Of a stretch of DNA of 64,000 bases, positions 51,185-60,714 are shown one piece after another. Origin of the DNA: Bog-473 sp963719485 (GTDB lineage Bacteria; Actinomycetota; Acidimicrobiia; Acidimicrobiales; RAAP-2); contig OY970387.1 of assembly GCA_963719485.1 (NCBI GenBank), forward strand, positions 4,526,001 through 4,590,000, given 5' to 3'. The notes below the pieces were generated by a model. That model was not told where the DNA came from and searched no databases. It saw only the letters and a list, made by a program, of their open reading frames with translations. A program made the position numbers and the translations under genes. The first letter of the stretch is position 1. Each line of letters begins with the position of its first letter.

Positions 51185-52117
51185 TCAGCGTGACCGTGCC
51201 CGCATGGACATGATGAGTCCATCGAGGATGTCTGACTCCGACACGATGCATTCCGGCCACCCGAAACGGCGCATCGCCTCGCGGAGGACGAGCGCTCCCC
51301 CGAAGATCACGTCCTGACGGCCTTCGAGTAAGCCGGGGCGACGGGCCCGCTCGGCAACGGTTTCTGCTCCGAGAACGTCGCACCAGTACGCCACAACTTC
51401 GACGTTCAAGACCGCGTGGTGGATCCGATCCCGGTCGTACTCGGTGAGGCCGAGCTCGAGACTGGCCAGCGTCGAGACTGTGCCGGCCAGGCCGACCAAA
51501 CGGGCCGGGCGCCCCGCGTCGAGCTCCGGGATGGCCCGCACCGCGCGGGAGAGCTCCGCCCGGATTGCCGCCACCGCGTCGGCGACGTCGCGCTCTTTCG
51601 GCGGATCCGCCCGAAGGAACCGCTCCGTGAGGCGCACGCAGCCGATGTCCAAGGAGACCGTCCGGACGTCGTCACCGACGGTGGTGGCGATCTCGGTGGA
51701 GCCACCGCCGATGTCGAGGACGACCACGGCCGCATCCGACGCCGGAAGGTCGCCCGCGGCGCCGGCGTACGACAGGCGTCCCTCGTCCTCTCCCGCGAGC
51801 AGCTCGGCCGGCGCGCCGACGATGTCGGACGCGGGCCGCAGAAAGACCTCGCCGTTTGTGGCGTCGCGGACGGCCGACGTGGCAACCAGTCGCGCCCGTC
51901 CCACCCGCTCGGCATCCATGATGGACCGGTACTCCCGCAGCACCGCGAGCGTGCGTGCCACGGCCTCGGGCTGCAGCGTGTGGGTGGCGTCGACGCCCTC
52001 GCCCAGACGGGTGATCCTCATCTCGCGGACGCGCACCTCGGCCCGCGGCCCCACCACGAGCAGCCGCGTGGAGTTCGTCCCGCAGTCGACCGCAGCGAGC
52101 ACGCCGGCGTCGTTCAC
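51185..52117 (-). CDS. ppx: Ppx/GppA exopolyphosphatase family protein
   Basis: A 310-residue ASKHA-fold phosphatase of the short actinobacterial Ppx type. It has AAVDCGTNSTRLLVVG (phosphate 1), RLVATSAVRDATNG, VVVLDIGGGSTEIA (phosphate 2) and RLVGLAGTVSTLASLELGL. It hydrolyses polyphosphate and/or pppGpp. GTG 52117 is preferred to an upstream Gly/Trp-rich extension. A -10-like GATACT lies 7 bases before it. It is the last gene of the conserved eno-ftsB-DUF501-ppx string. Confidence 0.92.
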   Translation of the reverse strand: MNDAGVLAAVDCGTNSTRLLVVGPRAEVRVREMRITRLGEGVDATHTLQPEAVARTLAVLREYRSIMDAERVGRARLVATSAVRDATNGEVFLRPASDIVGAPAELLAGEDEGRLSYAGAAGDLPASDAAVVVLDIGGGSTEIATTVGDDVRTVSLDIGCVRLTERFLRADPPKERDVADAVAAIRAELSRAVRAIPELDAGRPARLVGLAGTVSTLASLELGLTEYDRDRIHHAVLNVEVVAYWCDVLGAETVAERARRPGLLEGRQDVIFGGALVLREAMRRFGWPECIVSESDILDGLIMSMRARSR

Positions 52118-52124
52118 GGCGCCG

Positions 52125-52130
52125 AGTATC
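52125..52130 (-). promoter_or_regulatory. -10-like element (GATACT) of ppx
   Basis: Minus-strand GATACT, 7 bases, then GTG 52117. It departs from TANNNT at the first base, so this is weaker than the other leaderless candidates. Confidence 0.3.
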
Positions 52131-52145
52131 ACAGAGGGCGACCGG

Positions 52146-52628
52146 TCAGGCTCCCCGCCGCGCCAGCCGGAGCCGCCCCGCCACCCACTCCCCCACCACG
52201 TCGTCACCGCCGGCCAGCCACCAGGCCACGTGTGCGTGGAGGCACTTGACGCCCTGGCGCGTGCCGCCCACCCCCCCGCTCGGGCGGGGTCCGGTTCGGC
52301 CGGGTGGTATCAGGGCGTCGCGCTCCTCGGCGTAGCGGCGATGAGCGTCGGCCAGGGCCGCGCCCTCCACATGGGCCTCCGCCTCCCGCACGCCTCCGGC
52401 CGCCTCGAGCCGGCCGACGGCGGCCCGCAGCTCAGGATCCACCAACCAGTAACGCGTCGGCATGGGCGTCCCGTCGCGCAGGAAGGGTTCGTTGGCGATG
52501 ACCACCGGCCGGCCGTCCTCGCCCCGCACCACGACGGTGAACGCGCCACCCGGGTCACGGCCGAGCAGCAGGCCCACGACCTCCTCGTCGTCCGCCTGCG
52601 CCCGGCCGGCGTCCACCTCGGGGGTCAA
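52146..52628 (-). CDS. DUF501 domain-containing protein
   Basis: A 160-residue protein of the DUF501 family. VVGLLLGRDPGGAFTVVVRG, EPFLRDGTPMPTRYWLVDPE and GGVGGTRQGVKCLHAHVAWWLAGG are its conserved segments. The biochemical role is unknown, but the gene is almost always found between ftsB and ppx in actinobacteria, as here (Rv1025 position). The TTG start at 52628 overlaps the ftsB stop (TTGA); GTG 52616 is an alternative. Confidence 0.88.
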   Translation of the reverse strand: MTPEVDAGRAQADDEEVVGLLLGRDPGGAFTVVVRGEDGRPVVIANEPFLRDGTPMPTRYWLVDPELRAAVGRLEAAGGVREAEAHVEGAALADAHRRYAEERDALIPPGRTGPRPSGGVGGTRQGVKCLHAHVAWWLAGGDDVVGEWVAGRLRLARRGA

Positions 52629-53194
52629 CGCCAGAATTCGAGGGCGTGCGCCATGCGCGACAGCAGGCCACCCGACGTCGGGTCCGTCCCACCCGACCGC
52701 CCGTTGTGAGGGGACGCCGGTGCGACGGCTGGTGTCGTGGTGGTCGTGACACCACCCGGTGGGAGCTCCGGCGTGGCGGAGGGTGTCACCGGGCCGTCAG
52801 ACCCGGGGTCTCCGGCGTAGGGAGTGCCGACGGCCGCAGCTCCGGACGGCGGGAGGACCTGGTAGGCCTGCTGACCGGGGCTGACCAGCTGGTACTGCTC
52901 ACGGGCGATGCGCCCGATCTCGCCGGCATCGCTGAGGTTCTTGCTCTCCTGTGCCAGCGCCGCGTCCTGCTTGTGCAGCGCCCCCAGCTCGGCGTCGGTG
53001 CCGGCCAGGTTGGAGCGTTGGCTGAGGAGGGAGCTGGCAGGGAACCACGCGAACAGGATGATGGCGGAGGACACGATCGCCCCCAGGAACGCCAGGCGCG
53101 CCCGACCGACCGACCCCGCAGTTCCCGCCTTGGCGGCGCGGGCCCGGCGCGTTGCCTTCTTCCGGCTAGGCCGCGCCACCCCGGGCCCCTCCAT
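52625..53194 (-). CDS. FtsB/DivIC septum formation initiator family protein
   Basis: A 189-residue bitopic membrane protein. It has a basic cytoplasmic N terminus, one membrane helix (LAFLGAIVSSAIILFAWF, about 33-52) and a short periplasmic coiled coil (LAGTDAELGALHKQDAALAQ). A conserved segment IGRIAREQYQLVSPGQQAY follows, and then a Pro/Thr-rich tail. It belongs to the divisome subcomplex with FtsL and FtsQ. The first codons overlap the end of eno; GTG 53179 would shorten the overlap. Its place after eno matches mycobacterial Rv1024. Confidence 0.88.
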   Translation of the reverse strand: MEGPGVARPSRKKATRRARAAKAGTAGSVGRARLAFLGAIVSSAIILFAWFPASSLLSQRSNLAGTDAELGALHKQDAALAQESKNLSDAGEIGRIAREQYQLVSPGQQAYQVLPPSGAAAVGTPYAGDPGSDGPVTPSATPELPPGGVTTTTTPAVAPASPHNGRSGGTDPTSGGLLSRMAHALEFWR

Positions 53195-54467
53195 GGCCCG
53201 ACAGTGCGGCCAGCCCGGGGAACGTCGCCGACTCGCCCAGGTCCTCCTCGATCCGCAGCAGCTGGTTGTACTTGGCCACGCGGTCCGAACGTGCGGGGGC
53301 GCCCGCCTTGATCTGCCCCGCGTTGACGGCCACCGCCAGGTCGGCGATCGTCGTGTCCTCGGTCTCCCCCGAACGGTGCGAGATCACCGTGGCGTACGAG
53401 GCCCCCTTGGCCAGGGCCACGGTGTCGAGCGTCTCGGTGAGCGTGCCGATCTGGTTGAGCTTGACCAGTATTGCGTTGGCCACCCCCTCGCGGATCCCCC
53501 GTTCCAGGATCTCGGCGTTGGTGACGAAGACGTCGTCGCCCACCAGCTGCACCCGCTCGCCCAACGCCTTCGTGCACGCGGCCCAGCCGTCCCAGTCCTC
53601 CTCGGCCATGCCGTCCTCGATCGACACGATCGGGTAGCGGTCGGCCAGTTCGACCCAGTAGTCGACCAGCTCCGCCGGGCTGAGCGTCCGCCCTTCCCCG
53701 GCCAGCACGTAGGACCCGTCGTCCCACAGCTCGCTGGTGGCGGGGTCGAGCGCCAGCGCGATCTCGTCACCGGGTACCCGGCCCGCCCGTTCGATCGCCT
53801 CCAGCAGCAACTTGACCGCATCCTCGTTCTGCGCCAGGTCGGGCGCGAATCCCCCCTCGTCGCCCACCGCGGTCGACATGCCCCGCTCGGCGAGGAGCGC
53901 GCGCAACGCCTGGTAGGTCTCGGTGCCCCAGCGCAGCGCCTCGCTGAAGGACGCCGCGCCCACCGGCATCAACATGAACTCCTGGAAGTCGATGGAGTTG
54001 TTGGCGTGGGCACCGCCGTTCAACACGTTGAGCATCGGCACGGGCAGCGCGTGGGCGTTGGCGCCGCCGATGGAGCGGTAGAGCGGGACCTCCAGGTCGT
54101 CCGCCACGGCTTTGGCGCTCGCCAGCGAAACGGCCAACATTGCGTTGGCGCCGAGTCGGCCCTTGTCCGGTGTGCCGTCGAGATCGATCATGGCGTGATC
54201 GACGGCCCGCTGGTCGAGAGCGTCGAGCCCGGCGACGGCATCCGCGATCTCGCCGTTGACGTGCGCCACGGCGCGCTGCACGCCCTTGCCCGAGAAGCGG
54301 TCGCCGCCATCGCGCAGTTCGACGGCTTCGCGGATGCCGGTGGAGGCGCCGGACGGTGCGATGGCCCGGCCGCGCGCACCTGAGTCGAGCAACACTTCCG
54401 CCTCCACGGTCGGGTTGCCACGGGAGTCGAGGACCTCGCGCCCGATCACGTGCTCAATGGTGCTCAC
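53166..54467 (-). CDS. eno: Enolase
   Basis: Glycolytic 2-phosphoglycerate dehydratase, 433 residues. It has VIGREVLDSRGNPTVEAEV at the N terminus, PSGASTGIREAVELRD, NGGAHANNSIDFQEFMLMP, the Mg2+ ligand region ALDPATSELW, catalytic Lys in ILVKLNQIGTL and the signature SHRSGETEDTTIADLAV. GTG 54467 is preceded by AAGGAGAGA, a strong ribosome site, which decides the start against the upstream extension. It overlaps the annotated mazG stop by GTGA. Confidence 0.97.
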   Translation of the reverse strand: MSTIEHVIGREVLDSRGNPTVEAEVLLDSGARGRAIAPSGASTGIREAVELRDGGDRFSGKGVQRAVAHVNGEIADAVAGLDALDQRAVDHAMIDLDGTPDKGRLGANAMLAVSLASAKAVADDLEVPLYRSIGGANAHALPVPMLNVLNGGAHANNSIDFQEFMLMPVGAASFSEALRWGTETYQALRALLAERGMSTAVGDEGGFAPDLAQNEDAVKLLLEAIERAGRVPGDEIALALDPATSELWDDGSYVLAGEGRTLSPAELVDYWVELADRYPIVSIEDGMAEEDWDGWAACTKALGERVQLVGDDVFVTNAEILERGIREGVANAILVKLNQIGTLTETLDTVALAKGASYATVISHRSGETEDTTIADLAVAVNAGQIKAGAPARSDRVAKYNQLLRIEEDLGESATFPGLAALSGHGGARGGAA

Positions 54468-55966
54468 GACTTCTCTCCTTGGGTGTCGCCCCTGGTGGGA
54501 CACCGGGGCAAAAGGTTAGCCGTTGCCCACCTCGGGTTCGGGGACGCCTTCGGCCGCGCGGATGTCCACGCGCGCAACGACAGGGCTCGGTCGCGCAGCG
54601 CCTGTTCCGCGTCCACGCCGAGGCGCTGCGCCAGGTTGGCCACGGCGAAGAGAAGCTCGCCCAACGCCCGATGGAGATCAGCGGTGTCGGTCGACAACGG
54701 GTCGTCGGGCTGCGGGTCGGTGCCCTCGGCGCGACGGGTGAGCGCCGCCAGCGTGTCCGCGGTATCCCCCGCCGTCGCGTCGTCCGGCTGCAGCCCGACG
54801 GCGCGTGCCTTGCGCGCCAGTTTGGTGGCGAGCATCAGGGCCGGCAGCGCGGCGGGGATGCCCTCGGTGACGCTGCTGCGGCCCTTCTCACTCTTCTTGA
54901 TTGACTCCCAGTTGGCGACGACCTGGTCCGCACTGTCGGCATCGACGTCGCCGAAGACATGAGGGTGGCGATGGACGAGTTTGTCGTGCACGCCACTCGC
55001 CACGTCGGCCAGGTCGAAGTTCCCGGCCTCGTCGGCCAGCCGGGCGTGGAAGACGATCTGGAACAGCAGGTCGCCCAGCTCCTCCCGGAGGTGGGCGTAG
55101 GCGCCGGCGCCGGCCTCCGCGCCGTCGACCTCCCCCAGCGCGTCGAGCACCTCGTAGGTCTCCTCGACGAGGTGGGGCATCAGCGATGCGTGCGTCTGGG
55201 CCCGGTCCCAGGGGCAACGCTCCCGCAGGGTGTCCATGAGAGCGACGAGGCGGGCCATCTCCCGGCCGGCGTTCCGCACGTCTCCCGGCACCGGCCCTGG
55301 CACGTAGAGCGATGTGAGGTGGTCGGGCTCGACGGTGTGGTCGAGGTCCCACCAGTCGACGGCAGCCACCAACTCGTCGTCGAGCCCGAGGTGGTGCAGG
55401 ACCACGGGTCGCGGCAGGTCCAGACCGTCGACGTCGGAGACGGCGAGCTTGACCTCGGAGAGCAGGTGGCGCGACCAGCACTGCGCCACCAGGAACGGGC
55501 CGCCTTCGAGCGACGCCACGGACCCGAATGCGCAGGCGTCGACCAGCCGCACCCCCTCGGCCAGCGGGTCGATCCCCAGAGCGGCCCAGGCCAGGTCCAG
55601 GAAGGAGAGGGCAGGCTGGATCGTCACTTCGACCCGGCCGTCGGCGCGCAGCAGGCCGACGCTGCGCTCGGCCACGAGTGGCGATCCGGGCACGGCGTAG
55701 ACGACCGGTTCGGGCCCGGCCTCGACCGCCGCCGCCACGAGTGCCTCGACGATCCCGGCGTAGACCTCGTCGAATGTCGCCGCGGCCTCGTAGAGGTGAT
55801 CGAAGGAGGGCACCCCTTCGAAACGCTCCGCCGCCGGGTGGCGGGCGGTGCGCAGGTACGCCCGTCCGGGTGCGGAGGCCAACCGGTCGGCGACGCCCGG
55901 GCCCAGGAGGTCGGTGCCGGCCGGCCCGAGTCCCACCACCGTGACGTGGGGGCGGCGCTGCGGCAC
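54464..55966 (-). CDS. mazG: MazG nucleoside triphosphate pyrophosphohydrolase with N-terminal tetrapyrrole-methylase-like domain
   Basis: About 500 residues. The N-terminal 215 residues resemble the YabN/tetrapyrrole methylase domain (VTVVGLGPAGTDLLGP, VYAVPGSPLVAERSV). The C-terminal part is MazG: LVALMDTLRERCPWDRAQTH, LVEETYEVLDALGE with the EExxE metal site, LREELGDLLFQIVFHARLA, and a second half with HRALGELLFAVANLAQRLG. It cleaves non-canonical (d)NTPs. The last 35 residues look non-homologous. One missing base near 54570 would instead give a shorter tail ending at 54516, 48 bases before eno. Confidence 0.9.
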   Translation of the reverse strand: MPQRRPHVTVVGLGPAGTDLLGPGVADRLASAPGRAYLRTARHPAAERFEGVPSFDHLYEAAATFDEVYAGIVEALVAAAVEAGPEPVVYAVPGSPLVAERSVGLLRADGRVEVTIQPALSFLDLAWAALGIDPLAEGVRLVDACAFGSVASLEGGPFLVAQCWSRHLLSEVKLAVSDVDGLDLPRPVVLHHLGLDDELVAAVDWWDLDHTVEPDHLTSLYVPGPVPGDVRNAGREMARLVALMDTLRERCPWDRAQTHASLMPHLVEETYEVLDALGEVDGAEAGAGAYAHLREELGDLLFQIVFHARLADEAGNFDLADVASGVHDKLVHRHPHVFGDVDADSADQVVANWESIKKSEKGRSSVTEGIPAALPALMLATKLARKARAVGLQPDDATAGDTADTLAALTRRAEGTDPQPDDPLSTDTADLHRALGELLFAVANLAQRLGVDAEQALRDRALSLRAWTSARPKASPNPRWATANLLPRCPTRGDTQGEKS

Positions 55967-55968
55967 GG

Positions 55969-57141
55969 TCAGCCGCCGGATGGAATGGTCGACGCCGAGC
56001 CCGAGACCGAGGCCGGTGCGACGCGGCCCACGTTCGCCGTGGCGTTCAACACGTCCGTCGGCTCCGGCGTCAGCGGCGTCAGCACCGACGCGTTGGCGGG
56101 CACCCACACCCCGTACTGCGGGTTGACGCTCACGGAGGACCTGCGCTCGTCCGTCGTCAGCGCCTTCTGGGTCGCCGTCGATCCCGCCTGCTGTACCGCG
56201 ATCGCCACGGCGGGCTGCGCCTTGCTGTACGGCGTCGGCGTGCGCGACGTGATCTCCAGGAGCAGGTACGTCCCGTTGTCGTTGACAGGTGCCGAGACGG
56301 CTCCCGTCGCCAGGCTCTTGAGATCGGCCTCCGGCGGCAACTTGCCCACGAGGTCGGCGAGCACGTCGCAGCCCTGTGCTCCGCCGCCGCTGCTGCTGGT
56401 GTTGGAAGCCACGGTCGCGAACGGAGTGCCGAAGGCGACCTGGGCCGCGGCGGCCTGAGCCGCAGCCTGACTGGAGTAGACCGCCGCGGTCAGGCAGGCC
56501 GTGTCGAACTGGGCGCTGTGGGCGTGGTAGTAGGCCTCGAGGTCCGCGGCGCTGGAGCCGACACCGGAGAGGTCCTCCTGCAGCGCGGTGGCGGTCGCGA
56601 CGAACTGCACCTGCTCATCGACGAACGAAGGCGGCAAGGTGCTGAGCACCTGCTGTCCGGTCAGGGCCTGCCCGGTGACGGTGCAGCCGTAGCGCACGTT
56701 CTGGCCCTGCTGGGTCTGGAGGATCTCGGACATCACCTGCGAGATCTGCCCGGTGAGGTTGGCCCGGGCCGTCGTCAGCTCCGCCTGGGTCACGCTCACA
56801 TGGCGCTCGTCCGCCAGCTGCAGGACGAGCTGGTGCCCGATCTTGGTCTCGAGATAGTTGGCCACGAAGGCCGTGGTGGCCGTCGGGTGGTCCCCGACAT
56901 ACTGCCCCGTCCCGGCCCCGACGACGGGCGGCAGTTGCTGGGTCCCGTTCGACGACAGGTATTCCTGGGAGTTGAGGTAGCACTGGTAGGAGGCGCTGCC
57001 CGCGATGGCATGCACATCCGAGTTGAGGTCCTGCTGGCTGATGCTCGTGCCGTTCACGGTTGCCGCGTTCGAGGGAACCGCGAGGGCAGCCGCGGCGACG
57101 CCGCCGGCCAGGACGATGAGGAGGACGATGAGCCGCTTCAC
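55969..57141 (-). CDS. SurA/PpiC-like secreted chaperone (peptidyl-prolyl isomerase family)
   Basis: A 390-residue exported protein. It has a signal peptide or lipid-free anchor (KRLIVLLIVLAGGVAAAALA, about 2-21) and then a SurA N-terminal-like domain beginning ATVNGTSISQQDLNSDVHAI. A PPIase-like segment follows (AAQVAFGTPFATVASNTSSS to GCDVLADLVGKLPPEADL, then NDNGTYLLLEITSRTPTPY). It has several Cys that may form disulfides outside the membrane. It probably assists folding of exported proteins. It sits between mfd and mazG, 2 bases before mazG, in the housekeeping operon. The start is GTG 57141. Confidence 0.82.
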   Translation of the reverse strand: MKRLIVLLIVLAGGVAAAALAVPSNAATVNGTSISQQDLNSDVHAIAGSASYQCYLNSQEYLSSNGTQQLPPVVGAGTGQYVGDHPTATTAFVANYLETKIGHQLVLQLADERHVSVTQAELTTARANLTGQISQVMSEILQTQQGQNVRYGCTVTGQALTGQQVLSTLPPSFVDEQVQFVATATALQEDLSGVGSSAADLEAYYHAHSAQFDTACLTAAVYSSQAAAQAAAAQVAFGTPFATVASNTSSSGGGAQGCDVLADLVGKLPPEADLKSLATGAVSAPVNDNGTYLLLEITSRTPTPYSKAQPAVAIAVQQAGSTATQKALTTDERRSSVSVNPQYGVWVPANASVLTPLTPEPTDVLNATANVGRVAPASVSGSASTIPSGG

Positions 57142-57153
57142 GCGCCGCGCACC

Positions 57154-60100
57154 TTACAAGGTGTCCCCACCGGTTCCCACATCGGCCGCCGGGATCAGCT
57201 CCTCTATCACGGCGCGCACGACGTCGGGCGCGGAGGCCCCGTTGGTGAGCGGAACGAGGAGCTGGGCGCTGTCCTCGCGGTAGGTGGCGCCGGGGGCCAG
57301 GCGGCGGAGTCGCACCTGGGCGCTGGCCGCCAGCTTCACCGGGGCGACCCGCACCGTGGGTTGACGGGCGCCACCGGGCCGCACCGGGCTCATGATCACC
57401 TCGCCGATCCCGCGAGCCAGCGCGCTGGCCCGCAACCGGGCCAGCGCCAACAGCCCGTCGGCCGCGGCGGGGAGGGGACCGTAACGGTCGGCCCACTCGG
57501 CGCCGATGTCGTCCACGTCGGCCAGGGAGGTCGCCGAGGCCAGACGGCGGTACGCCTCGAGCCGGGCGTCCTCGGCCGCCACGTAGTCACCGGGAAGGTG
57601 CGCGTCCCCCGGGACGTCGATGGAGATCGTCGGCGGCGTCGGCCTCGGCTCGCCCCGGGCCTCCGCCACCGCCTCCGCCACCAGCTGCACGTAGAGGTCG
57701 TAGCCGACAGCGGCGATGTGGCCGGACTGGTCCGAGCCCAGGAGATTCCCCGCACCCCTGATCTCGAGGTCCCGCATGGCGATCTTGAAACCCGAGCCGA
57801 GCTCTGTGTGCTCCCCGATCGTCCGGAGGCGCTCGTAGGCCTGCTCCGAGAGGACGCGGTCCGCCGGGTGGAAGAGGTAGGCGTAGGCCCGCTGCCCGCT
57901 GCGGCCCACCCGGCCCCGGATCTGGTGCAGCTGGCCCAGCCCGAGCAGGTCCGCCCGGTCGACGATCAGCGTGTTCACCGACGGCATGTCGATGCCCGAC
58001 TCGATGATGGTCGTGCAGACGAGCACGTCATAGCGGCGCTCCCAGAAGTCGAGGACGGCGGTCTCGAGGCTCCCCTCGTCCATTTGGCCGTGCGCCACCG
58101 CGACCCGGGCCTCGGGCACCAGGTTGCGCACCTCGCGGGCCACCCGGTCGATGTCCGAGACGCGGTTGTGGACGTAGAAGGCCTGGCCCTCGCGCAACAG
58201 CTCACGGCGCAGCGCTTCGCTGATCGCGGACGGATCGTGCTCCCCCACGTAGGTGAGAATGGGGCGCCGGTCGGCGGGCGGTGTGTTGACCATGGACAGG
58301 TCGCGGATCCCCGTCAGCGCCATCTCCAACGTCCGGGGAATGGGGCTCGCCGTCAGCGTCAGCACGTCGACGCCCTCGGACATGCGTTTCACCGCCTCCT
58401 TGTGCGTCACGCCGAAGCGCTGCTCCTCGTCGACGACCAGGAGGCCGAGCTCCTTGAACTGCACGTCCTGGGCCAGGAGGCGGTGGGTGCCGACGACCAC
58501 GTCGACGCTGCCGTCGGCCAGTCCCTGCACCACCGCGCGCTGCTGGGCCAGCGACAGGAAGCGGCTGAGCAGCTCGACCCGCACCGGGTAGGGAGCGAAG
58601 CGGTCGGCGAACGTCTGCGCGTGCTGGCTTGCCAGGAGCGTCGTCGGCGCCAGGATCGCGGCCTGTGTCCCGTACTGCACCGCCTTGAAGGCGGCCCGCA
58701 CCGCAACCTCGGTCTTGCCGAACCCGACGTCGCCGCACACGAGGCGGTCCATCGGCCGCGGCTCCTCCATGTCGGCCTTGACGTCGGCGATGGCCTTCAG
58801 CTGGTCTTCCGTCTCGACGAACTCGAAGGCAGACTCCATCTCGGTCTGCCACGGCGTGTCGGGGCCGAACGCCCTTCCCTGCACCTCCAGGCGTCGCCGG
58901 TACAGCTCCACCAACTCCGCCGCCACCTCGCTCGCCGCGGCACGGGCCTTGGCCCGGGTCCGCTGCCAGTCGGCCCCACCCATCTTCGAGAGCGTCGGGG
59001 ACTCGCCTCCGCTGTAGGGGGTGATGGCCTCGATCTGCTCGACCGGCAGGTAGAGGCGGTCCGAGCCACGGTATTGGAGGATCAGGTAGTCCCGGGTGGT
59101 CCCGCCCATGGTCCTGGTCGTGACGCCCTCGAAGCGCGCCACGCCGTGCTGGCGGTGCACGACGAAGCTGCCCGCCTCGAGGTCGTCGAAGAAGCCGTCG
59201 GCGGCCCGGGCCCGCGGGCGCGCCCGGCGATGCGGCACCCGCCGCCCGGTGACGTCGGTCTCCGACAACACCGCGACCTTGGCGTCGGGCAGGATGAACC
59301 CGCTGGTGAGCGGCGCCGCCACCACGCAGGCGCCCGGAGTCCCCGGCGCCGTCTCGAGCACGGGCGCGTGCACACCCTCGGCCGCCAGTGCGTTCGAGAG
59401 CCGCGCCGCACCGGGCGCCGTGGCGGCGCACAGCGTGACCGAGTACCCCTGGCCGACCAGTCCCGTCACACCCGCGGCCAGCCGGGCGGGATCCCCCGCC
59501 ACGGGATCGAACCGTCGCACGGTGAGCGCGGCGGTCGACGGCCCCTCGGGCACCGGCGGCAGCGCGGTGACACCGGCCGCGCTCTCGCGCAGCAGGCGGT
59601 CGAACGGGACGTGCAGCCGCGGGAAGGTCTCCTCCTCGCCCTCCTTGGCCCCCCAGGTCGCCGCCAGCGTCTCGGCCAGCGCCGCCTCCTCGTCGAGGAG
59701 CTGGACGCCGCGGTCCCTGATCCGGCGCGGCTCCACCAGCACCACCTGCGCACCGGCGGGCAGCAGGTCGGGCAGGACGCGCTCCGTGTCGTCGAGGAAC
59801 GGGAGCCACGACTCCATGCCATCGAATTCCTCGCCTTCGGCGAGGTGGTCCCACACCGACGCCCCCCAGGGCCGGCGCGCCACGAGCGTCGCCGCCCGGG
59901 CACGCAGCGCCGGGGTCAGGACGAGCTCGCGGCACCCGTAGAGCGCGACGGCGCGCAGGTCGTGCAGCGAGCGCTGGTCGCTGACCGAGAACGCCGTGAG
60001 CCGATCGACCTCGTCACCCCACAGGTCGATGCGGACCGGCGCATCCGCCGTCGAGGGGAACACGTCGACGATGCCGCCGCGCACGGCGAATTCACCGCGG

Positions 60101-60711
60101 TGCTCCACCTGGTGCTCGCGGCGATAGCCCTTCGCCACCAGCTCGGGGAGGAGCTCCGCGACGTCGATCTGCTGCCCCGGTCGGATGACGATCGGCGCCG
60201 TCCCCTCGAGCGGGCCCAGGCGCTGCATGATGGCGCGCACCGGGGCCACGACCACCCGGGGCGGTGGCGGGAGGGTGGGATCCGGCGTCCCCGCGAGCGC
60301 GTCGAGCACGGCCAGGCGGCGCCCCATCGTTTCGGTCTCAGGGCTGACCCGCTCGAACGGGAGCGTCTCCCATGCCGGCAGCACGGTGACCGGTCCGGAC
60401 AGCGCCCCGACAACCGGATCCCCGGTGTCCTCACCCTCGAGTGCGATCAGGCAGGACAGGTCGTCGCCCAGCCGCTCCGCGTCGAGCCCTGTCGCGGTGA
60501 CCACGAGGAGCGGGGTGCGCTCCGTGAAGGCGGCCAGCGCCGCCGCGACCACCGCCTGGGCCACCTCGGGGACGGCCACGGTGGCGTCGGCCGCGCCGAC
60601 CAGCACCGCGAGTGCGGGGTCGGCGCGCAGCAGGCGGGGAACGGCGGCCAGGCTGCCCGCGGTGCGTGCCGCGGGTGCCGCGGGAATGGGTGTCGGGGCG
60701 ACGGACGTCAT
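57154..60711 (-). CDS. mfd: Transcription-repair coupling factor Mfd
   Basis: A 1185-residue DNA translocase that removes stalled RNA polymerase and recruits UvrA. The UvrB-like N-terminal domains include VLPAWETLPFERVSPETETM. The RNA-polymerase-interaction region follows (GSFVVHRQHGVARFEGV, LILQYRGSDRLYLPVEQI). The RecG-like motor has Walker A CGDVGFGKTEVAVRAAF, the DEEQ box VVDEEQRFGVTHKEAVK, TLTASPIPRTLEMAL and IRGRVGRSGQRAYAY. The C-terminal TRCF domain (ISIDVPGDAHLPGDYV) is complete. It ends 3 bases from pth and is followed by the SurA-like gene. Confidence 0.97.
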   Translation of the reverse strand: MTSVAPTPIPAAPAARTAGSLAAVPRLLRADPALAVLVGAADATVAVPEVAQAVVAAALAAFTERTPLLVVTATGLDAERLGDDLSCLIALEGEDTGDPVVGALSGPVTVLPAWETLPFERVSPETETMGRRLAVLDALAGTPDPTLPPPPRVVVAPVRAIMQRLGPLEGTAPIVIRPGQQIDVAELLPELVAKGYRREHQVEHRGEFAVRGGIVDVFPSTADAPVRIDLWGDEVDRLTAFSVSDQRSLHDLRAVALYGCRELVLTPALRARAATLVARRPWGASVWDHLAEGEEFDGMESWLPFLDDTERVLPDLLPAGAQVVLVEPRRIRDRGVQLLDEEAALAETLAATWGAKEGEEETFPRLHVPFDRLLRESAAGVTALPPVPEGPSTAALTVRRFDPVAGDPARLAAGVTGLVGQGYSVTLCAATAPGAARLSNALAAEGVHAPVLETAPGTPGACVVAAPLTSGFILPDAKVAVLSETDVTGRRVPHRRARPRARAADGFFDDLEAGSFVVHRQHGVARFEGVTTRTMGGTTRDYLILQYRGSDRLYLPVEQIEAITPYSGGESPTLSKMGGADWQRTRAKARAAASEVAAELVELYRRRLEVQGRAFGPDTPWQTEMESAFEFVETEDQLKAIADVKADMEEPRPMDRLVCGDVGFGKTEVAVRAAFKAVQYGTQAAILAPTTLLASQHAQTFADRFAPYPVRVELLSRFLSLAQQRAVVQGLADGSVDVVVGTHRLLAQDVQFKELGLLVVDEEQRFGVTHKEAVKRMSEGVDVLTLTASPIPRTLEMALTGIRDLSMVNTPPADRRPILTYVGEHDPSAISEALRRELLREGQAFYVHNRVSDIDRVAREVRNLVPEARVAVAHGQMDEGSLETAVLDFWERRYDVLVCTTIIESGIDMPSVNTLIVDRADLLGLGQLHQIRGRVGRSGQRAYAYLFHPADRVLSEQAYERLRTIGEHTELGSGFKIAMRDLEIRGAGNLLGSDQSGHIAAVGYDLYVQLVAEAVAEARGEPRPTPPTISIDVPGDAHLPGDYVAAEDARLEAYRRLASATSLADVDDIGAEWADRYGPLPAAADGLLALARLRASALARGIGEVIMSPVRPGGARQPTVRVAPVKLAASAQVRLRRLAPGATYREDSAQLLVPLTNGASAPDVVRAVIEELIPAADVGTGGDTL

Positions 60712-60714
60712 CGA

